This document shows positions 44,501-57,265 of a stretch of 60,000 nucleotides of DNA, piece by piece (position 1 is the first letter of the stretch; every line of letters starts with the position of its first letter). The stretch lies in contig CAIIXF020000008.1 in assembly GCA_903813345.2 (NCBI GenBank), positions 4,227,341-4,287,340 of the forward strand. Reading direction: 5' to 3'. Source of the stretch: Owenia fusiformis (Eukaryota > Annelida > Polychaeta > Sabellida > Oweniidae). A program made the position numbers and the translations under genes. The notes beneath the pieces were generated by a model. It saw only the letters and a list, made by a program, of their open reading frames with translations. It did not search any database and was not told where the DNA came from.

Positions 44501-45457
44501 ACCACTTAGCTGTTCAAATTGAAATTTTAACAAATGCAACCAGAGTAGATTAATGCCAAGATCTGATTAGGTTCTTGGCATGCTCTAGGTAAATTACTTG
44601 GTGGCCATTTTGCAAACAAAAAGTGTTATATTTATCACTGTTTGTTTATTTTCTGTTGTCATGATTATGTCATCATCTGTATGGAATCTTATGTACAGGC
44701 TGAACTGAACTAAAAATGAAACCCTTTATTTTGGGAATTTCTCTGAAAAAATAAAGGAATCTTTTTGATATTTTGATTTTGTTGAGATTTGAAGTTAAAG
44801 CATTTTTCTTTACTGCAATTATGCATGGTGTTATACCAAGTTGAATTTTGAAGTTTGATTCATTTATCTTTTCCATTTTGTGCCAAATAAGCAATTGTAT
44901 AATTCACGAAAGGCAATCTGTAATTCATTTAATATTTTTATTTCAGAGAGGAGCTAAGGAGGGAATGGGCAGATAAACAAGCAAAGATAAAAAGTGAACC
45001 AATAGAAATAACTTACAGTTACTGGGATGGCTCTGGACACCGGCGTCAAGCTCGCATGAAAAAGGGCAACAGTATCCAGCAATTCTTATTACGATGTCTC
45101 GAAAATCTGCGCAAAGATTTTAATGAACTAAAAGCAGTAACTGTTGACCAGTTGATGTACGTCAAAGAAGATCTTATCATCCCCCATCATTATACATTTT
45201 ATGACTTTATCGTGACAAAAGCCCGTGGAAAAAGTGGACCGTTGTTTAATTTTGACGTTCATGATGATATTCGTATTATAAGTGACTCTAGGATTGAGAA
45301 GGACGAGTCTCATGCTGGAAAAGTAACATTGAGAAGCTGGTATGAGAGGAATAAACATATTTTCCCTGCGAGTCGTTGGGAGCCATATGACCCTGAGAAA
45401 AGTTGGGAACATTATACTGTATCTGATAAAGAAGCAGCAAAAATTGTTGTAAAATAA
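41597..45457 (+). CDS. FAM50A: FAM50/XAP5 family protein
   Basis: Five coding exons join in phase: 41597-41780, 42617-42756, 43236-43365, 44168-44237 and 44947-45457, 344 residues (human FAM50A 339). The N-terminus is a charged coiled-coil region ([20 protein letters not shown]) with [15 protein letters not shown] and [14 protein letters not shown] very acidic stretch and a basic KKKRFGK follow. The C-terminal XAP5 domain is near identical to human: [63 protein letters not shown] and [17 protein letters not shown]. Human FAM50A is nuclear and associates with spliceosomal complexes; FAM50B is a retrocopy in mammals, so one invertebrate gene is expected. An acceptor at 41586 implies a 5'UTR exon. 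Confidence 0.96.
42399..42466 (-). repeat. tRNA-derived SINE head
   Basis: The minus strand has an A box (TAGCTCAGCGGTAGC) and a B box (GGATTCGATCCC) at tRNA-like spacing. The ends do not pair as an acceptor stem, so it is not a working tRNA gene. The SINE body probably runs to about 42140, where an A-box-like GGTATAGCTCACC appears. It lies in FAM50 intron 1, antisense. Confidence 0.65.
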
Positions 45458-45588
45458 AATCATATACAGAGTGGCCAAAAAATAACAAGACAAATTCGGG
45501 TATCTGTGACGTCTCTTAATAAATGTGGAAATGTTAGAATGTTATTTTATTCTATAGTAATACTTTCCAATGTAAACAATCAATGAGG

Positions 45589-45594
45589 AATAAA
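45589..45594 (+). terminator. Candidate polyadenylation signal of FAM50
   Basis: AATAAA about 130 bp after the FAM50 stop codon, in AT-rich sequence. Confidence 0.5.
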
Positions 45595-45756
45595 TATATA
45601 CATTATTTATTGTATATTCCATTTTATAAAACTTATGTTACTCAAACTCTCCGTCGAACAAAGGAGCTCCTCCCCCAGGAATATTTATGAAACAATCATG
45701 TTTTAAGGAATTTGAAAGATATTGTGTGTAAAATTGTTTTTTATGTCATCAAAACC

Positions 45757-45870
45757 ACCACAACCTGTTATGACATTGTTATAGTTTGCAACTTTTTGTG
45801 GACAGTGTTTAGCATTTGGAGTTCGGCGTCTGTAACAAATAGCAGATTGTGAAATTTTGCATGTAAACAT
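45757..45870 (+). repeat. Copy 5 of GTGACATATTGTTATAGTCT repeat family (diverged)
   Basis: It reads ATGACATTGTTATAGTTTGC, AACTTTTTGTGGACAGTG, GTTCGGCGTCTGTAACAAAT and TGAAATTTTGCATG in the family order. It lies 3' of FAM50, sense with it. Confidence 0.65.
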
Positions 45871-46754
45871 AACTTTGAAACCTAAATCAGACTCCTATAG
45901 ATATTTACTGATGCCCATCTGAATGGACACAATGGATACTTATGCAGTATTCAGCATGAAAAAAAATTATCATTAGATTTCTCTTGATCTTTTAGAACAC
46001 TATGACAACATCCTCTTCCAGTTTCTTGGTAGCCCTGTCCCTATTCATGTTTTTTATCGTACCTTATAAACTAAGGTACGATATTGTCGTCAGCTTGTCT
46101 CTGATACTTGACCTCGATAGCGATAGCCAATCTTGGTAATTTGTTTGCAATTTTATTTGATTGTGCTCTAAGTACGAAGATACTTACTTGAGCACATTGA
46201 AATTTGCCAGTCACTATTGACATGATTGATGAAACACTGGCTAATTTCATCGGTTGTGCTCAAGTATGAAATAGACACTGGTAATTTCATTGGTTGTGCT
46301 TGAGTAAGAATCTAAGTCGAGCACAATCAAATAAAATTGCAAAGAAATCCCATTCACAATGTCTGATAACAGAAACACATGCTGCACAATCCAATGATGA
46401 CCAGGTAATTAGAGTTTCAAACGCCAAGATTGGAGTTTAACTTACATAAAAGATTAGGGACTTGCAGAAACCGTTGACTGATGATAGCGACACAATTATT
46501 ATGAGCCAATCAAATAGGATCACAGTCAGCCAATATCTTTCTGCACTGACATGCAGCATTCATAATGAAGGCCCTGTATTTTTATTTTGGCTTAGTGTGA
46601 GATAAACTGAATGCAATCTTTGAATTGAACATACTTCAAAGTCAAACCACACATCACTGCACAAGTGCATGGGCTTTCAACTAAGCATTGATTTCATATT
46701 TCATTTATAGATGGCGTGAAAGTTACCTGGTTACTTCCGGTGCCAAGTTGGAAA

Positions 46755-49700
46755 ATGGCAAGTTTAGATTTGGAAGACGAAAGTGTGTTGTCCGCGATAT
46801 TCCAAGGCTCTTTTCCAGGTTTGTTTCATTCTGCATAGTTAAATTTGTGCGTGTGAAGGGTTTGGAATGTTTTAACCCGTTTTTTCACACTGTTTTAGAG
46901 GAAATTATCGTAATTTTTTGACAATTTTTTTTTTCATTTTTATTTTTAGGGGGTATGATGGTGAATTGATGATATGAATTGGATGCATTGCCATAGTAAT
47001 TTTTATCAGAGTTATTGATAAACAAATATCGATCTGGACTTCCTTTTTATCCTCATTGTTTCTATATCAAGCTCTGTAAGGGTTACAGTTATCCCGTTCC
47101 CGGACTATAGTTATATAGGTTACAGGCCTGTCAACTGTCCTGCAATTTGCTTATTTGCAGAAGAAATTGAAGTCTCGCCATTTATTTTTGGCGTAACAAA
47201 ATCTGTCATGCAAATGCACATTTTTCTGATTATTGTCAAGCAAAAATATTTCCCGAGTAGTCCATCAAAAAATGAATGCTGAAAAAACCGGACATAATTT
47301 GTTTGGAGTTCGTCAACGCGAGGGATGCAAATTTCCCAAATTTTGGTTTCCAAAATTTGGATGAATGCAATAAAATTTGAACCAGAGACATGATTTATAT
47401 GTCCCTGTTTGAACCAAGGTGTTCAAAATTTGGACCAAGGTGTTTGCAACTTGAAGGAAGGTGTTCAACATTTTTAAGTCACTCCTTTTATGTGTTCCCA
47501 AGATGACAGGCCTGGGGTTATGGGTTGTAAGCGTACTGTAGTTTGAGGAGTACATGTGCAACAAGGGCACTTGATTTTTCCTGTGATTCAAAGCTGGTCT
47601 CGTTTGAAGTCATCACCAGTGAAAATTTGATATTTTATTCTACGGTTCAAGAATGATTGTCTCAACTGTAGTGCCCTTATTCTTCAGAGGGCAGATCATC
47701 ATCAGTTTATGGAGCAGATGGTCCTTGATTAGATTTTTTCATGGGGCATTGAATTTAGCACACTCCCTTTCATGTCCTGACTTGTTGCACCACAGCCTTA
47801 ATTGGACCTAAATTGACCAAATAATAGACGATAGACGAAAACATGGCCAGTAACATAAATATCTCCCGCAATGCATCACTTTAAGTGGGACAAATTTTCA
47901 TTGGTCCATTGATTAAACCAAATTCTCCCAACCTCAAAACCATATTTTTGCGTATTGTCGGGACGATAAAGGTCATACTAATTTCAAGTTACAACCCTCA
48001 CAATTGATATAAGTCAAACATATATATAAACATGACATCAAACCTGCGTTATTTACACAAGAACTTGCTTCTTTTTCATGTCGAGTCATCGAGTCCCGGC
48101 TTCCGGGAACTAAGTCGGTGACGTCACCGTAGAACATTTCATGATTATCGTCAGTTTCAAAAAATATTCGTGAAAACGCTTTGCAGATTGCCTTAAGGAC
48201 CTATATTTTATCGATTGTGCAAATATCCGTGAAGAGGAATGTCAAATAATGCTGAAATGATGTATTCAAAATCTGACTTAGTATATTTCAATGGGGAAAA
48301 ACCCAGATGTAAAAAATCTGTTCCCGGAATTCAACAGCTCTTCAACAGGGGAGATGATAATATTGTTGTCATTCTGAACCATCGCGTACACCTTTATTGC
48401 CTTGATTGAATAATTTCTGTATTTGTCATCTTTAAGTAAATCCATTATATTTAGTTGCAAACAAGAACAATACTAAGATCTGTATAAAAATCTGACCACT
48501 GAACTGCTTAACCCTACCATAGAGAGTGACTTAATGGTTTGTCTTTTAGACAAACACTCATTCTAAAGGTTTATTCAAAACGAAATCAGCACCTACCAGT
48601 TGCATATGAATTCTTACATAAAATTTATTTTCCAGATACTTGGAGGGATAATTCTGACTTTGCACAATACCTTGCTGAACTTAGCTCATTTGGCGTAGAT
48701 AAACTAAGTTAGTATTTATATCATTACATTTCAACACCAATGGTTATAAGCTTTAAGTGTAATGTATCTTTATATTTATTATTAGGGTATTGTAACAACA
48801 TCTCCATTTCATATTGTGGCAGCTGAGTTATAGACGTTATAATGTATTTCTGATGAATTTTTGGATTGATAGATGTCAGGCTGATTTAACTTTATAGATG
48901 AATATTACATGTACTTTGATTATTCTCTTAACCATGTTAATGCTGACCCAAGTTGTCATAGGGGTAGCAAATGCAAACATTCTGCATTAAGTGAAAAAGT
49001 GTCTGATAAGTCAACACCAGCTAGTGTAAGAAACGTAAAAATTGTTTTATTTGATGATTTTTAAGGTGTTACCCCAGTGATACTGAAATAAACTAAAGCT
49101 AAAACTAAACTAAAACTATTACTTATAGGTAGAGAGCCGGAGAGACTAGCTGAAGAGCGGGCCACCATCCTAGAGGAGACTCAAGATCTTGCTTTCCACA
49201 ACTACAAGACATTCATTCAGACAGCAGAATGTTCAAAGGAAATCTTTCAAGATGTAAGAATTAGAACATTGCTTGTTGTGTTGTCAATCGATGGTCATCA
49301 GTAAATGATATCATGGAAATTTTATGTTTTGAAAAAAGAGAATTTAATATTTGTCAAACCACAAGCCATTTTTGATTCAAAACCCGTTTTCTTTGCATAT
49401 TTGCATATTTCATTGAATTCAGAAAAAGTACTTCCCTTATGCCCTTTTTATAGGTTTCTTTATTTAGTTAAATGTTTATTTCAGTTTCAAATCATAGAGA
49501 AGAGTGTCGCTTCTATGTTGGAGGGCCTACCTGAACTGTCTGAACAATGCCAGGGTTTCATGACTCAAGCACAGAATATACATGCAAGGTAAGTAGGCTG
49601 TTGCCTCTGGGTTTAAGTACAGTTGTTGAAAATAATGTTAAGATGAGGGTTGGCCGGATAGGAATGTGGAACTATATCCATTATATTGACCAAAACGCTA

Positions 49701-52700
49701 AAAAATAGTGGTACGAGAGAACTCAGAATTTGTGATCTTTTCATTTTTTTGATGAATCACCATAGCAACATTTTGTACTATACTTGAATCTCAATATTCA
49801 TGACCAACATACTGTTAATAATTATTTCAGCCGTAGGATGAACTCCTTGACGCTACAGAAGCATACACAGTTGCTGGAGATCCTGGAGGTTCCCCAGTTG
49901 ATGGATACATGTGTACGCAATGGTTATTATGAGGAGGCACTTGAACTGGGAGCATATGTGCGCAGGTTGGAAAAGAAACATTCAGCTATACCTGTAGTGC
50001 AGGTAATTACATCAAATGGTTATCATTTAGCTATACCCGTACTACAGGTTAATACATGCAGTGGATTAGCTGTTCCCATAGTACAGGAATATGGGTGCAA
50101 ATTTAGAAAGAAATAGTGGTCACTGTCTGCATGGGTTTCAATAGAATTTAAGACAATAGACAAATGAATGAAAACCACAAAGAAAAGGCAACATATGAAA
50201 TTATATAATTTAACAATGATACAACTTGCATAACTACTCAAAACAAGATATAGTTTTAGTAAAAACATGGAGACCCCGCAAGAGGGTAGTGTCCAACTTT
50301 TTTGTGGACAGTCTTTATACGTTCGGTTGTTGGTGTTCAGTGGTTGGTGTTTAGCGATTGGTGGTCAGTTTCTGTATCAAATTGCAAATGGTGACAGTTT
50401 GCATGTTATGCCTTGCTACACTTTACATTTTCCTGTACATATAAGTGTTAAATGCTTTATTTTAGAGCATCGTGTCTGAGGTGAAAGTGTGCAGTCAGCT
50501 TATGTTGTCTCAGCTTATACAACAGTTGCGTACCAATGTTCAGCTGCCAGCGTGTCTGCGTGTTATTGGTTATCTCAGACGGATGGATGTCTTCACAGAA
50601 CTTGAACTGAGAATTAAGTTCCTACAGGTAGGTATCTTTAACGTTTTACTTTGAAAACATATTTATTCATGAAAAAATAAGATAGAAGCTACATTAGAAA
50701 CTCTGATAAATGATAGATTTACAAATAATGCAATCAAAGTTTATGACCGTTTGTTTGATCATTTGTTATTTATTACAATATCAAAACATTTCTTTCAAAT
50801 AATTGTAACTTATCATAATACATCTATTTGTATGTTGAAATGATATTTTTTGAAACATTTTATGATCAAAAAATTTCAGAGAAATACAGCAAAACATCTC
50901 AACTTCATGTCAAAAAAATTTCAACAAAAATATCCCACGAAAATCAAAAGTTCTGCTCGCTTACATAATGGGAGTACCAAAATGTCACCAAATGTACAGT
51001 ATGTACATTGACCAATTCATCTGCAGAAAATAATCCCAAAGATTTTACCGTTCACTGTAATGATCACATGTTTCCCAGTTATTCTGGGCATTATATGCCT
51101 GCAAATTAGAGTATTCTATCCAAAGATGGTGCTGTAGTATACCATTGAAGTCCCCAAACAGGTTTTTAATAGAACTTCTTTCCTCATACCGCGAAATAAA
51201 CAAACCGAGTAAGGATAGTTCACTCTGTATTCTCTATTTGCAGGCTAGAGATTCATGGTTTCAGGGAATTCTAAAGGGCATTCCAAGAGATGATGGTAAG
51301 TGCCACATTACCCTTTAATTTATACATTACCAAATATGGTAACAAAAGCTAGTGAATTACATGTAACATCTTCTAGGTTATCATGACATTCAAAGGGTAT
51401 TTTTCTCAAAACATCCCTAAATACAAAGTCTTGTTCTCTTTTTAATTGGAATAATATTACAACACCATGGTTTCCATGGTTACCTCATTTATATGCTGTA
51501 TATAAAATATATATCTATCTAATATTATTGCATACATAAAATCATTATGCCAGAGAAAAATGTCAGTGTATCCTTGAAGACTGTATTTTAAATTGTTTGT
51601 TTCTTTAGCATACTTCCATATTACCAAAACGATAGAAGCGAGTCGTGTACATCTGTTTGACGTCATTACCCAGTACAGAGCCATCTTTAGCGATGAAGAC
51701 CCGATATTTACTCCAAATAAGGAAGATTCTATGAATGAGGCTTCATTATTCCATGGATGGGTCGTGCAAAAGGTTGGTCAGATTTGCTTTTAAAATCCTT
51801 CGAATACATGGCTCTAGTATAGCATATGTCATCCACTTAAGATATACTATGATTAACTTCATTTGGTGACCATTTACCATAAATGTGAAAACTTGTAAAA
51901 TTCCTTAGTCATTATAAGGTTTTCCCAAAATGATGGGATTTTCTGAAATTATTTTCATTTTGAGAACGATCAATTTTAAAAGTGGCAGTTATGTTAAATG
52001 TGTGTCAATAGTTTGATAATGACTCAATTTCACGCAAAATGTCACCCAAAACTTCCTCAGAATCGATCAAGTGAAGTTAATGGTTCCAAAGTAAGAATAA
52101 TATAGGCATTAAGTGGCTTTAATGTAAGGATATCTTGGCCATGGAGGTTGTTGACCTATGGCTCTCATAGAGAAATAAATGTGAAGTGCCATTAGTATTG
52201 GCTAAGGCAACACACATTCACACATATTTATAATAAAAAGAAAGATACTTTATGTATTCCCCGCTCATTGTATACTTAGAACCTCAGTAGGTATGGCATA
52301 CATTGATATTTAACTCACTCCCTCTAAAAATTATTGCCTTTTGACATATTTTTGCATTTCATAAAAAAGAGCTTTATTGCTTTCATTCTTCGAAATTCTA
52401 AAATTACCATATGTTTTGATAACATAAGCTTCTTGAATATTTTACTGGAAGTGTTTGAACTTAAATCATAGGCATCTAAAATGATAACCTGATTATTCGC
52501 AATTTAGGCTTGGGTGAAGGAATACAATGTTTAGCATATCCAACCTTGTATATCCAGTGGAGACGATAACCCCATTTAACGTGTAACACGGAGGTTGCCA
52601 TTTTGCACGTCAATTGACGTGAATCACGCCAATAAGCATAATGTTCATTGTAATTCAAAATTTAAACACCAGGTTAATTAGAAGACCTAGTGTTTAATAT

Positions 52701-55700
52701 ATTATATATACAATCTAAGTAATATTTCTTTTATAGTACTTAAACTTTGGTACACATTAATGATATATTAAATCCCAGGGAAGTATTTCATTCCAAAATT
52801 GTGGAGAAAAATGCCGTTCAATCTTGTGATTTTTCCTGTCAATGTTACGAACCAATGAAGTCACCACCGAACTTGCATTCTTGGAAAGTCTAAATCGATC
52901 GACGGAACGCTTTTTATTGCATTTTCTTCAAGTATTTAATCTAATCTAGCACTTGTATGCAGGAATTCGCGATCCTATTTGGGAATTTTGCGCTAGAACT
53001 AATCAAAGTTACCTCTCACGAATCCTAGAAAAACGCCATATTGGAATTACTAATACTCTTTCAACTGTCTAGATATCGTCTATCCGACGGGTTTTACGAC
53101 AAAGTTGGTACTGACCCAATGGTATTTTAATCTCTTAACACTACGTGTGCCCCGATTCCGAGAAAAGACCACTGGAAATCACTAAAATGGGGTCTACTTT
53201 CCCACTTATTTTTGACCGGAAGTGTTTTCCTGACCTCGGTGTGTTGCCGATTTTTTCGTTTTTTTCCTGGCTAGATTAGTTTTTAAACCTTCTTTATAGT
53301 GATCTAATGATTAATTAAATGAATTATAAAAAATTTAAATTCCTATCCTCATTAGATTAGAATTTATTAGTTTTCTTTCCATCATTTGTTTACTTCCGGT
53401 TTGCTGTTGAATAAATATTTCTTGTAAACATTGACGTAAGCACATCATAATAGTTGTGAGTTCAAAATACAACCCGGACAATAGCAATTGTTTATGATTA
53501 TAACTATTACATACGATGCAGATCATGATTTACCCACTAGTTTCCCAGTTTATAACTGCCTGTTGTCCTGCCGATAATATGTGAAACTTTTTACAAGATA
53601 ATAGTTTGCACGTCAATTGCCATGCAAAATATTGCACGTCACTTGACGGACATGACGGCAATTGCCGTTATTATCTATTGACATGCGCACTTATGCTTCA
53701 TAATTTCACGTCAATTGTCGTGCAATATGGCAATTGCAGTACTTCACGTTAAATGGGGTTATCGTCTCCACTGATATCATCCCACAGAACATAGTTTTAG
53801 GAGAGATACAAATCGTATAATATCAGTCCTTGCCACAGGATTTCATTATGTGTTTTAATTAATCAATATTTGTCAAAAAGTTGCCTTATCCCTTTTACAT
53901 CAGACCTTAGTGATACAAAACAGAAATTAATTCCTCTATCCTAACATGTGATTTATAAGTATTTTTTGTTTGATTATGTTTCGTATGTTACATACACCTG
54001 TGTGATTTTCTTGTACTTTGACTTTTCAAGTGGAGCAAAACGTAACTTATTCAGCAACTTTGTTGGTCAAAGTGATAAGACATGATTTCATTTCAAAAGC
54101 ATTTTGTACCCAATAATTTCTTTTAAGTGGCCCTAACTATATATTTTGCAATATGTGTAAATTTTATGTTTTCAGTTTTATGATGTTTCTTTGTTTGAAT
54201 GAAAAGCTGATGGACCCATTCCTTGAAATTTCCTTTTCTTATCTTTTGAAAGCCTATTGAGAAGATTTTTCATTCATATTTTTATGAAGATAATAATTTT
54301 GAAGAAAACTTTATAATGAGTGATGAACAAAATGATACAAATCGTATAATATCACCCCTTGTCACAGGATTTCATTCTGTGTTTTAATTAACCAACATTG
54401 TAATTATATATTAGACTGGGTGTTTGTTATGTTTTTAAATAGATAAATAAGCTAAACTAAACTTTAAAGTAATGTACTTTTCAAATCTCTATATCCATTG
54501 TTTGTAGGTGTCACAGTTCCTTCAAACATTGAAAGATGACCTGAGTCGTGGTATAGGGGCACGACTAGACTCCTTGCTGGGACAGTGCATGTACTTCGGA
54601 CTATCCTTCAGCCGGGTTGGGGCCGATTTCCGAGGACTTCTGGCGCCGATATTTCAAAATGCTTGCCTCCAGGGATTTAGAAATGCAACTGTAGCAGCTA
54701 ATGGTCGTTTTGATGATTTAATGCAGTCTTATAATCTTGTAACAACTAGTGGACTCCTTCCTAGCAGCTCATATTCTCTGCCTTCACAGGTACTTGCACA
54801 TTGATCTCATAAAATAGCCACCCCTGTTAATAAAAATACAATTATGATTGTACAATTATAAAACTATGGTTATGATACAACTGTTATTTTCATGCAGTTA
54901 CAATTACACGCCATGTGCATTTTTGGGATAAAAACTGAGAGCCTTTTTGTCAGAACTGGTATTATTGATCAACACGGTAAAATTGTTTTTTACATACATT
55001 GAAAGAAACATTAGTATTTTTCATGCTTGTAGTTAAATGTTTTGAAGTTAAGATTCAGAGAGTTAAGAGAAATACTCTCAGATTTGTACATAGGACTAAA
55101 AACCTACATTCTTCATTCTCCAACTTCAGTAAAATATGCATACACTGCACAATGTCTTTGAACACATCAAGTGGTACAAGTCGTTTTAATTTAATAGGCA
55201 TGTGCTACCATATAATAGGAATTCATTTTTTCTCCTGCGTGGCTTTTGATATACCCATAATACTATCAATGTTAAACAATGAATTATATTATTTTTATGA
55301 AAATGTTAGTTATTTTGTTGTTATAGACTGGCCAGTTGCAGCCGCCTAATGTTTTCCTGGAGTTTCCCCCATTGGCGCAGTACTGCAATGACATGCTAAC
55401 AGCATTTAACGAGCTTCGACTCTGCGCCCCAATAGCTCTTACATACGATGTCACGGCTCTACTACATGACTCATTGGATGTCATCGTTAAGGGGATCCTC
55501 GCGTTTCATAAGTATGTAAAATGTTAAAACCAATTAGGAGGGGGATGGGTCTGAGGTTTTTTTTAACTAATTTGTTTGAAAACATCATTGTTGTTTTGAA
55601 TGGACTCCCTAAAACTAACAATCAAATGATATACTTTAAAGAGTGAAAAAGTAATTGGTCTGAATAGAATTTTACGAGAATGAAAAATGAATAATGAATT

Positions 55701-56885
55701 TATTAATCTAAAATGAAAAATTAATTAATGAAACAAAGGATGAAAAAATAAGCTACAATCTTTTACTTTTCAGAGCCGAAGAGAGTATGTTAGATGACCA
55801 TGAGCATGACCAACTGAGCCGTCTATGCAGCGTATTTGTTCAAGATCTGGTACCTTACTTCAACAAATGTCTGCAGGTGCTGTTCCCTCCTAGCCAAATA
55901 TCACAAACACTAGGAGTACCAGTCTTACAACTCGTCAAAATGGTATGCAATATTTCATTTTATTTTATATCATAATTATTGTTGTGTTATCTTTGCAATG
56001 ATAGCCAGTGATATTTCCGATATTATGTTGATTTGTGTGATATTTTTCAGAAAATTGTTTATCCCATCTGTGGCTAATCAATTATCAGCAGCATTTCTGT
56101 CTGCTAAACAAATTTGAGTTTTTTATAGTTATCATGGAGTAAACACAATATCAGATCATTTCTTGTGATATCATTTTTATCTATGAGTTGATAAAAAATA
56201 TCAACACTCATTCGCTTCACTCACTTATGTTGATATTTGATATCAACTCATCTATTAGAATGATATCACTCAAATTGATCTGATATTCTGAATTCATACC
56301 ATGATCTCTATATTAGGTACTAGTCACTTTTATATGTGTTGCCTGGTGTACAAGGACTTTTGTATAATATATTGAGGAATAATTCATTGATTCTTTCAGA
56401 ATAACATTGGATTCCTTGATGTTACCACATTGACTAAACCACTTGAACATTTAATGCCTAAGAAAGAGGAGGTTGAAGAAACAAAGCCTGTGATTGGTCC
56501 AGAAATTGGTCAAACCAGTGATGATTCTGCTTTGAACCAATCAGAAAATGTGTTACAAGATTCATCTGAAACTGAAAAATCTGATAACCATGATGAACAA
56601 ATTGATGAAGGTGGAGAAATTACTAAAGACTCAAAACAAGTGAATGAGAGTGAAGACAAACAAAAAGAAGTTGATTCTCTAAAAGAAACTGACATTAACA
56701 ATGAGACTGATGCATTGAAAGAGACTAAAGAAGATGAAAATGAAACATCAAAAGAAAATTTACAAGATAAACATGAATCTAATGACTCTAAATCTACAAA
56801 CATTGAAAATGACAATATTGCTACAGAAGAGAGTGCGACTGAACAAGTTCAGTTTTCAGAAAATCAAGCAAAAAAATCAGATTGA
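46755..56885 (+). CDS. COG8: Conserved oligomeric Golgi complex subunit 8
   Basis: COG8 belongs to lobe B of the COG tethering complex, which guides retrograde vesicles within the Golgi. Twelve coding exons join in phase: 46755-46818, 48636-48707, 49129-49253, 49485-49588, 49831-50002, 50466-50627, 51244-51295, 51609-51772, 54508-54789, 55327-55511, 55774-55942 and 56400-56885, 678 residues (human 612). Strong blocks include [90 protein letters not shown] and [20 protein letters not shown]. Divergence is concentrated in the last ~150 residues, a low-complexity acidic tail rich in E, D, K, S and N that explains the extra length. Start: the first ATG, in a good context, giving [21 protein letters not shown], matches the expected short N-terminus. 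Confidence 0.97.
48116..48129. promoter_or_regulatory. Perfect palindrome with CRE core in COG8 intron 1
   Basis: CGGTGACGTCACCG contains the full CREB/ATF site TGACGTCA. It lies next to TTCCCGGAA-like sequence (CCCGGCTTCCGGGAAC). No exon is attached to it, so it may be an internal promoter or enhancer, or an element-borne motif. Confidence 0.4.
50003..50086 (+). repeat. Two extra degenerate copies of the COG8 exon 5 3' end and 5' splice site
   Basis: The exon ends SAIPVVQ with CAG|GTAATT at 50002. Directly downstream are LAIPVLQ with CAG|GTTAAT (ends 50047) and LAVPIVQ with CAG|GAATAT (ends 50086). Spacings are 45 and 39 nt, and the reading frame stays open to 50116. The second copy keeps a usable GT donor; the third has lost it. 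Confidence 0.8.
50262..50430 (+). repeat. Copy 6 of GTGACATATTGTTATAGTCT repeat family (diverged 5' part)
   Basis: The GTCCAACTTTTTTGTGGACA core is followed by several GTTCGGTTGTTGGTG-like units and by AATGGTGACAGTTTGCATGT plus TATGCCTTGC. It lies in COG8 intron 5, sense with the gene. Confidence 0.7.
52555..53773. mobile_element. 1.2-kb element with ATATC duplication in COG8 intron 8
   Basis: ATATC flanks both sides (52550-52554, 53774-53778). The ends CAGTGGAGACGATAACCCC and GGGGTTATCGTCTCCACTG are perfect inverted repeats. Subterminal blocks repeat TTGCACGTCAATTGACGTG-like motifs (three or more at each end), the usual layout for transposase-binding sites. No ORF of note. Confidence 0.88.
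53807..54395. repeat. Pair of ~65-bp direct repeats in COG8 intron 8
   Basis: GATACAAATCGTATAATATC followed by a CACAGGATTTCATT block and GTGTTTTAATTAA appears at 53815 and again at 54333. About 450 bp of unremarkable AT-rich sequence separates them. Confidence 0.75.
56133..56313. mobile_element. ~180-bp inverted-repeat MITE in COG8 intron 11
   Basis: ATCATGGAGTAAACACAATA with following CAGATCA mirrors the right side near 56265-56313 (TGATCTGATATTCTGAATTC). Nested inside, ATGAGTTGATA mirrors TATCAACTCAT. The whole folds back with a short loop. Confidence 0.65.
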
Positions 56886-57096
56886 GAGTTAATATGTATA
56901 TCTTATTGTTTATCTAATGGTATCATGGTGTAGTAAAATGGAGCTTGGGTAAAATATCTGGGAAAATAAACTAAAATTATAATATTATGAGTTTGTCTGT
57001 TCTTCCTAGTTTTTCCATGTGCTTACACAAATGTATAACCCTGTGCATGCCTTGGGGTGAGAGATGTTAGTCCTGGTCATAATTATGGATCAAGTA

Positions 57097-57265
57097 CAGT
57101 ATTTGAACACCTCTCTTATACAAACACCTCTCAATGTGAACACTTTCTTGGTTCCCAATTTTATTATCTCCCATTGATTCTCATATTAAGAAACCTAGAA
57201 ATAGCTGAACACCTGCTAATCCGAACACTCACCCCGTCAGCGTTCGGATTAAAAAGGTTTTACTG
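57097..57265. mobile_element. Short pogo-like MITE
   Basis: TA (57095-57096) precedes CAGTATTTGAACACCTCTC, and AAAAAGGTTTTACTG precedes TA (57266-57267). It carries repeated GAACACCTCTC/CGAACACTC motifs. The left end is diverged from the CAGTAAAACC consensus seen at 314-974. Confidence 0.55.

Larger units (their letters stand above)
45458..46754. other. FAM50-COG8 spacer
   Basis: No gene is seen. It holds the FAM50 3'UTR (signal AATAAA at 45589), a repeat-family copy at 45757, a short palindrome ATCGTACCTTATAAACTAAGG at about 46055, and an inverted pair TTTGCAATTTTATTTGATTG (46146) with its complement near 46343. That pair encloses short direct repeats of GGTTGTGCTYAAGTA and may be a degraded foldback. 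The COG8 start lies 30 bp downstream of ACTTCCGG, an ETS-type motif. Confidence 0.5.

Noticed and set aside
48278-48460. Possible antisense exon with protein-like composition in COG8 intron 1
   Set aside because: No consensus splice sites in phase and no recognisable homology; kept only as context for the CRE palindrome.
54999-55349. 116-codon ORF in COG8 intron 9
   Set aside because: It runs through intron sequence into exon 10 in a different frame; no coding pattern and COG8 continuity is fully explained by the adjacent splice sites.
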